64,000 nucleotides of DNA, from positions 36,090 to 100,089 of the forward strand of contig JACPUE010000017.1 of NCBI GenBank assembly GCA_016192425.1. The letters run 5' to 3'. Positions 58,894 through 64,000 of the stretch are shown piece by piece. Source of the stretch: Burkholderiales bacterium. GTDB lineage: Bacteria; Pseudomonadota; Gammaproteobacteria; Burkholderiales; Burkholderiaceae_C. A model generated the notes under the pieces. That model was not told the origin of the DNA and did not search any database. It saw only the letters and a list, made by a program, of their open reading frames with translations. Position 1 is the first letter of the stretch, and each line of letters starts with the position of its first letter. The translations under genes and the position numbers were made by a program.

Positions 58894-61800
58894 ATGAAAG
58901 CACCGCTGCGCGCTCATCTCCTGTTGCTGGTGGTGGCCCTGGTCATTCCGCTGGCCGGGTTGCTCGGCATGGGCGCCTGGCGCGATGCGCAGGATGCGGT
59001 GGCACAGGCCCGGGCGGTGCACCGGCCACTGTCCACGCTGGTGGCTTCGGATGTGGGCCGCACCCTGCAGACGGCCCAGCAAACCCTGGAACTGGTGGCC
59101 CGGCGCCCGGCCGTGCGCACCATGGATTCCACGCTGTGCGATCCGCTGCTGACCGATCTGCTGTACCTGGGTGCCGGGTATTCCAACCTGGTCACCACCA
59201 ACCTGCAAGGGGACGTGGTGTGCTCCGCCCTGGCGCTGCCGCCAGGCAAGAACGTGAACGTTGGAACAACGCCCTGGTTCCAGCGCGCGCTGCGCTCCGG
59301 GCAGTTCAGCGTGGGAGATGCGCACACGGGGCCGATCTCCGGCAAGTGGGTGACTGTGGTGAGCCTGCCCATCCATGACCCGACGGGTGCGCGGGTCGGC
59401 CTTGCCCACCTGACGCTGGATCTGGCGGTTTTGAACCCCAGCCTGCCCGACGACAGCCTGCCTGCAGACACCCGCTACGGGGTCTTCGACACACAGGGTG
59501 CGCTCTTGTGGCGCAACCGGGATCCCGAAAAAGCCATTGGCACCCATCCCGACTGGGAAGTGGCCCGCAGGATCATGGCCAAGGAAAAGGAGTTCGAGGC
59601 CGAGGGCCTGGACGGCATCAGGCGCTTTTACTACACCGCACCGATTCCCGAAGCGGGTTGGATTGCCTACTTCGGGCAGCCCAGCAGCGGCATCTACGCC
59701 CAGGCCAAGCACCGCGCCTGGGTCAGTGCCGTGGTGGCGCTGCTGATCGTGCTGGTGCTGTGCCTGGTGGCGCTGGTGCAGGCCCGGCGCATCGAGCGCC
59801 CCATCCGCTCCCTGGCCCAGGCCATGCAGCGCCACCGCATGGGCGACAGCAGCGCGCGCGCCGAGCCCTCGGGTCCGGCAGAACTGGCCCAACTGGCCCT
59901 GGACTTCAACCGCCTGCTGACCGAACGTGCCGACGCCGAAACCACCCTGCACGCCCAGCACCGCGCGCTGCAGGAGGCCAAGGATCGCGCGGACCATGCC
60001 ATGCAGATCACCCAGATGGGCCTGTGGACCTGGGACATCTCCACCGGCACCCTATACGCCGACGACATGCTGGCGCGCCTGTTTGGGTACGAGCCCGCGG
60101 AGCTGCGCGCCACGCCCATCCTGCAGTGGCGCGAACGCACCGATCCGCAGGACTTGCCCATCCTCGACGAACGTCTGCGTGCCTGCCTCAAAGGTGAAAG
60201 CGCGCAACTCCAGATCGACCAGCGCATCCGCCACCGGCAAGGCCACTGGATCTGGGGCCAGTGGCGCGGCCGCGTGACCGAGCGGGACGCCCAGGGCAGA
60301 GCCCAGGTGATGATGGGCTCGTTCATCGACGTGACCGAGCGCATGAAAGAGCGCGAGCAGTTGCAACTGGCGGCCAGCGTATTCACCTATGCGCGCGAGG
60401 GCATCACCATCACCGACACGCGCGGCACCATCATCGACGTGAACGACACCTTCACGCGCATCACCGGCTACACGCGCGAAGAGGCTGTTGGCAACAACCC
60501 GCGCATGCTGCAGTCCGGCCGCCAGGGGCCGGAGTTCTATGCCGCCATGTGGCAAAGCCTGCTGACGCACGGCCACTGGACCGGCGAGGTGTGGAACCGG
60601 CGCAAGAGCGGCGAGCTGTTTGCCGAAATCATCACCATCAGCGCGGTGCGCAACGCCAAGGGCGAAACCCAGCACTACGTAGCGCTGTTCACCGACATCA
60701 CCACGCTCAAGGAAAACGAGCGCAAGCTCGAACATGTGGCGCATTACGACGCCCTGACCGGCCTGCCCAACCGCGTGCTGCTGGCCGACCGGCTGCAGCA
60801 GTCCATGCTGCGCTGCCAGCGCAAGGGCCTGTCGCTGGCGGTGGCGTTCCTGGACCTGGACGGGTTCAAGGCCATCAACGACCGCCACAGCCACGACCTG
60901 GGCGACAAGCTGCTGGTGGCGCTGGCGTACCGGCTCAAGGCATCGCTGCGCGAGGGCGACACGCTCTCGCGCATCGGGGGCGATGAGTTCGTGGCCGTGC
61001 TGGTGGATCTGGAGCAGCCCCAGGACTGCGAACCCGTGCTCTCGCGCATGCTGCAAGCCGCCGCCGACCCTGTACAGGTGGACGAGCACCTGCTGCAGGT
61101 ATCGGGCAGCATCGGCGTCACCATCTACCCCACCGACGGCGTGGAGCCCGACCTGCTCATCCGCCACGCCGACCAGGCCATGTACCAGGCCAAGCAGGCG
61201 GGCAAGAACCGCTTCCACCTGTTCGACGTGGCACACGACAAAGCCGTCAAGACCCAGCGCGAAGAAGTGGCCCGCATCCGCCAGGGCCTGCAGGCTGGCG
61301 AATTCGTGCTGCACTACCAGCCCAAGGTCAACATGCGCAGCGGCGCCGTCATCGGCGCCGAGGCCTTGATCCGCTGGCAGCACCCCGAGCGCGGTCTGCT
61401 GGCGCCAGCGGCCTTTTTGCCCACCATCGAAAACCACCCCATCTGCATCGACGTGGGGGAATGGGTGATTGCCAGTGCACTGCGCCAGATGGCCGAGTGG
61501 AAAGCACAGGGCCTGAGCCTGCCGGTGAGCGTGAACATCGACGCCATGCAGTTGCAAAAGGAAGGCTTCAGCCAGCGCCTGGCGCAACTGCTGGACCAGC
61601 AGCCCCAGGTGCCCCCGCGCTGGCTGTGCCTGGAAATCCTGGAGACCAACGCGCTGGACGACATTGCCCTCGTCTCCGACATCATGCGCCGCTGCCAGGC
61701 CCTGGGCGTGCGCTTTGCGCTCGACGACTTCGGCACCGGCTACTCCTCGCTCACCTACCTCAAGCGCCTGGGCGCCGAGGAGATCAAGATCGACCAGAGC

Positions 61801-62067
61801 TTTGTACGCGACATGCTGGTGGACCTGGACGATCTGGCCATCGTGCAGGGCGTGATCGGGCTGGCGCAGGCCTTCCACCGCGACGTGATTGCCGAGGGCG
61901 TGGAAACCACAGAGCACGGCGCCCGCCTGCTGCCCCTGGGCTGCCACTTGGCCCAGGGCTACGGCATTGCACGCCCCATGCCTGCGCAGGATGTCGCCCG
62001 CTGGGCGGCACAGTGGGAAATACACCCGCCCTGGAGCATCCGGCAGACCCAGCCGCCTGACCAGTAG
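58894..62067 (+). CDS. dCache-HAMP-PAS-PAS-GGDEF-EAL cyclic-di-GMP protein
   Basis: The 1057-residue membrane protein has a first transmembrane helix (LLLLVVALVIPLAGLLGMGA), a periplasmic dCache sensor (about 35-270), a second helix (about 274-296), a HAMP-like region and two PAS/PAC domains (from about 370 and 494). A GGDEF domain (from about 617, active site RIGGDEF near 692, with an R-E-G-D inhibitory site) and an EAL domain (from about 789, EALIRWQHP near 820, DDFGTGYSSL later) follow. Both catalytic motifs are intact, so it could make and break cyclic-di-GMP. I start at 58894, where the signal anchor begins. Its sensor ligand is unknown. Confidence 0.95.
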   Translation: MKAPLRAHLLLLVVALVIPLAGLLGMGAWRDAQDAVAQARAVHRPLSTLVASDVGRTLQTAQQTLELVARRPAVRTMDSTLCDPLLTDLLYLGAGYSNLVTTNLQGDVVCSALALPPGKNVNVGTTPWFQRALRSGQFSVGDAHTGPISGKWVTVVSLPIHDPTGARVGLAHLTLDLAVLNPSLPDDSLPADTRYGVFDTQGALLWRNRDPEKAIGTHPDWEVARRIMAKEKEFEAEGLDGIRRFYYTAPIPEAGWIAYFGQPSSGIYAQAKHRAWVSAVVALLIVLVLCLVALVQARRIERPIRSLAQAMQRHRMGDSSARAEPSGPAELAQLALDFNRLLTERADAETTLHAQHRALQEAKDRADHAMQITQMGLWTWDISTGTLYADDMLARLFGYEPAELRATPILQWRERTDPQDLPILDERLRACLKGESAQLQIDQRIRHRQGHWIWGQWRGRVTERDAQGRAQVMMGSFIDVTERMKEREQLQLAASVFTYAREGITITDTRGTIIDVNDTFTRITGYTREEAVGNNPRMLQSGRQGPEFYAAMWQSLLTHGHWTGEVWNRRKSGELFAEIITISAVRNAKGETQHYVALFTDITTLKENERKLEHVAHYDALTGLPNRVLLADRLQQSMLRCQRKGLSLAVAFLDLDGFKAINDRHSHDLGDKLLVALAYRLKASLREGDTLSRIGGDEFVAVLVDLEQPQDCEPVLSRMLQAAADPVQVDEHLLQVSGSIGVTIYPTDGVEPDLLIRHADQAMYQAKQAGKNRFHLFDVAHDKAVKTQREEVARIRQGLQAGEFVLHYQPKVNMRSGAVIGAEALIRWQHPERGLLAPAAFLPTIENHPICIDVGEWVIASALRQMAEWKAQGLSLPVSVNIDAMQLQKEGFSQRLAQLLDQQPQVPPRWLCLEILETNALDDIALVSDIMRRCQALGVRFALDDFGTGYSSLTYLKRLGAEEIKIDQSFVRDMLVDLDDLAIVQGVIGLAQAFHRDVIAEGVETTEHGARLLPLGCHLAQGYGIARPMPAQDVARWAAQWEIHPPWSIRQTQPPDQ

Positions 62068-62137
62068 CAAATGCCAATAGAAAATACTTCCTGATTGGCG
62101 TAGAGTTTGCCCCAAACAATCACTTGGGAGGCGTCAC

Positions 62138-64000
62138 ATGCAATTCCTCTACCATCTGCGTCTGTCTGCCAAGTTCATGCTGCTGGGTGCGCTGGCACTG
62201 GTCATGGTGCTCGTGCCCACGGCACTGTATTTTCAGCAAACCTTGCAAAACGCTGCGTTTGTCAAGAGGGAAGAATCGGCTGGCAATGCCGTTGCCGCAC
62301 TCAACCGCCTGGTGCAGACCGTGCAGATCCACCGGGGATTGTCCGCTGGCGCCCTGGGCGGCAATGAAGCGCTGGCGCAAAAGCGCCCCGCCATGCGTGA
62401 GCAGGTGGTGCAGAACATCAGCCAGTTGGACGCCGCCCTGAAATCCATTGGCGCCAGCCCAGACATCCTGCGCCAATGGAGCGGGATTCAGCAGCATTGG
62501 ACGGCGATGGACCAGGCCGTCAGCAACAAATCCATCGACAGCGCCGAAAGCACCCGGCAGCACACGCTCTGGGTGCACCAGGCATTGGTGCTCAACGATC
62601 TGATGCTGGCCGAGTTCGGCCTGTTCTTGGATCCGGACGCAGACACCTATTTTCTGATCCAGGCCGCATTGGTTCTCACACCTCGGCTGAGCGAATCCCT
62701 GGGTATCCAGCGCGCCGTGGGCACCGGCTTTCTGGCGCAGGGCGCCATCAGCGGCGAGGGCCGGGGGCACCTGGCCAACGAAGCACGAAGCACGCAGCAC
62801 CTGATGGAAGACCTGCAGCGCAACCTGGACAGGGCCACCAGCGCCAACCCCATCATGCGCAAGGCGCTCGAAGAAAAAGCACAGTCGGCCCAGCTGCAAG
62901 CGGCCAAAGCACTGGAACTGGCAGACAAGGTGCTGGTCAAGGCGCAGTCCATTGACTACCCTGCGCACACCTACAACGCAGAGTTCACCAAAACCATTGA
63001 CCAGTTGTATACCTTCAACAACGCTGCCATGGAACAGCTGCACCAAGCCATGCGCAGCCGCGTAGAGGGCTGGAACCAGCGTTTGTTTCTCACCGCTGGC
63101 TTGCTCGTTGCGGGACTTGCCGCAGCAGTTGTGCTGGCGCTGGCCGTCATTCGCAGCATCGTAGGCCCAGTCAACTTGGCCGTGCGGATGGCCGTGGCCG
63201 TGGCCCAGGGCGACCTGACGGTGGATGCACCGGTCACCGGCAGCGACGAGCTGGCCCGCCTCATCGGCGAAATGGCCCGCATGCGCGAAAGCCTCGTCCA
63301 GGTGGTTTCCCGCGTGCGCCACAGTTCCGAAAGCGTGGCCATGGCCAGCTCCGAAATCGCCCAGGGCAACCAGGATCTCTCGGCACGCACCGAGAGCCAG
63401 GCCAGCGCACTGGAAGAAACCGCAGCCTCCATGGAACAGCTGGGCGCCACCGTGCGCCAGAACGCCGACACCGCACGCCAGGCCAACCAGTTGGCACGCA
63501 CCGCTTCCGACGTGGCCGAGCGCGGCGGCGAGGTGGTGGGCCAGGTGGTGCAGACGATGAAGGGCATCAACGAAAGCTCGCAGCGCATTGCCGACATCAT
63601 CCAGGTGATCGACGGCATTGCCTTCCAGACCAACATCCTGGCGCTCAATGCGGCGGTGGAAGCGGCGCGCGCAGGCGAGCAGGGCCGTGGCTTTGCCGTG
63701 GTGGCCAGCGAGGTGCGATCCCTGGCCGGGCGCAGCGCCGAGGCGGCCAAGGAGATCAAGCAGCTCATCAGCGCCAGCGTGGAGCGCGTGGAGCAAGGCA
63801 GCGCCATGGTGGACCATGCGGGCGAGACCATGGCCGAGGTGGTGCAAAGCATCCGCCGCGTGACCGATCTGATGGGCGAGATCAACGCTGCCAGCTCCGA
63901 GCAGGCCAGCGGCGTAGCCCAGGTGGGCGAGGCCGTGACGCAGATGGACCAGGCCACGCAACAGAACGCCGCGCTGGTGGAGGAAATGGCCGCTGCAGCA
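62138..64000 (+). CDS. Methyl-accepting chemotaxis protein (3' end beyond window)
   Basis: The frame is open from ATG 62138 (GGGAGG ribosome site) to the window end, 621 codons. It has a first membrane helix (about 13-33), a helical periplasmic domain with a nitrate-sensor-like motif [12 protein letters not shown] (about 66-77), a second helix (about 316-340), a HAMP domain and a cytoplasmic signalling hairpin. The tip, [20 protein letters not shown] (about 490-510), is the highly conserved CheA/CheW-binding region. Glu/Gln pairs suited to methylation flank it. Only the C-terminal end is missing. It follows the GGDEF-EAL gene by 70 bp, but a promoter may lie between. Confidence 0.95.
   Translation, partial: MQFLYHLRLSAKFMLLGALALVMVLVPTALYFQQTLQNAAFVKREESAGNAVAALNRLVQTVQIHRGLSAGALGGNEALAQKRPAMREQVVQNISQLDAALKSIGASPDILRQWSGIQQHWTAMDQAVSNKSIDSAESTRQHTLWVHQALVLNDLMLAEFGLFLDPDADTYFLIQAALVLTPRLSESLGIQRAVGTGFLAQGAISGEGRGHLANEARSTQHLMEDLQRNLDRATSANPIMRKALEEKAQSAQLQAAKALELADKVLVKAQSIDYPAHTYNAEFTKTIDQLYTFNNAAMEQLHQAMRSRVEGWNQRLFLTAGLLVAGLAAAVVLALAVIRSIVGPVNLAVRMAVAVAQGDLTVDAPVTGSDELARLIGEMARMRESLVQVVSRVRHSSESVAMASSEIAQGNQDLSARTESQASALEETAASMEQLGATVRQNADTARQANQLARTASDVAERGGEVVGQVVQTMKGINESSQRIADIIQVIDGIAFQTNILALNAAVEAARAGEQGRGFAVVASEVRSLAGRSAEAAKEIKQLISASVERVEQGSAMVDHAGETMAEVVQSIRRVTDLMGEINAASSEQASGVAQVGEAVTQMDQATQQNAALVEEMAAAA

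Overview
The window is about 64 kb of high-GC chromosomal DNA from a betaproteobacterium, most likely order Burkholderiales, family Comamonadaceae (Acidovorax, Alicycliphilus, Diaphorobacter or Delftia-like). The assignment rests on gene order (tyrS, M23 peptidase, anmK, erpA, bactofilin, DUF6776, rpsI, rplM), on an ahcY-tlyA-metF cluster behind a SAH riboswitch, on a fused double-length UvrA, and on a dispersed ~48-bp repeat of a kind I associate with this family. There are no rRNA or tRNA genes, IS elements, prophage genes or CRISPR arrays. Nearly everything is ordinary coding sequence packed in short operons with many 4-bp ATGA overlaps.

Layout. 1-7 kb: the end of a SPOR-domain protein, a GNAT acetyltransferase, an unusual tandem repeat behind glmS, glmS with a divergent Lrp-type regulator, then glmU translationally coupled to a soluble histidine kinase. 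7-14.7 kb: DUF2917/LysR pair, tyrS, envelope genes (M23 peptidase, anmK, bactofilin), erpA and the rplM-rpsI operon. 14.8-24 kb: a membrane Ser/Thr kinase, rlmJ, the methyl-cycle cluster ahcY-tlyA-metF, and prfC. 24-30 kb: Crp-like regulator with divergent lipoprotein hydrolase, HAD phosphatase, diguanylate cyclase, Lrp/CtlX pair, SMP-30 lactonase. 30-42 kb: a Cys-rich protein, a very unusual deacetylase-caspase-EF-hand-TPR fusion, the 1950-residue UvrA, small proteins and an MHS-family transporter. 42-49 kb: metallophosphatase plus kinase-USP fusion, DUF485-actP acetate permease, and a convergent exonuclease/CBS-nucleotidyltransferase pair. 49-58 kb: a long minus-strand run including the leucine/isovalerate genes liuB-liuC-liuD-mvaB, interrupted by a vapBC toxin-antitoxin module and faced by a divergent AraC regulator. 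58-64 kb: a YchJ-like protein, a 1057-residue GGDEF-EAL protein and the start of a chemotaxis receptor.

How genes work together. GlmS and GlmU make UDP-GlcNAc, and AnmK recycles anhydro-MurNAc, so much of the first 12 kb concerns cell-wall precursors. AhcY and MetF run the SAM/SAH and methyl-folate cycles under a riboswitch. LiuB and LiuD should form one acyl-CoA carboxylase feeding LiuC and HMG-CoA lyase. ActP, DUF485 and the nuclease/CBS pair form an acetate-uptake neighbourhood. Two diguanylate-cyclase-type proteins, two Ser/Thr kinases and an orphan histidine kinase give the region heavy signalling content.

The most interesting signals are (i) at least ten clear and two weaker copies of a two-hairpin repeat, most of them read in frame inside conserved genes (three in uvrA) or supplying gene ends; (ii) three copies of the glmS 3' end at exactly 137-bp spacing; (iii) the periplasm-facing deacetylase-caspase fusion; (iv) a phosphatase/kinase-USP gene pair.
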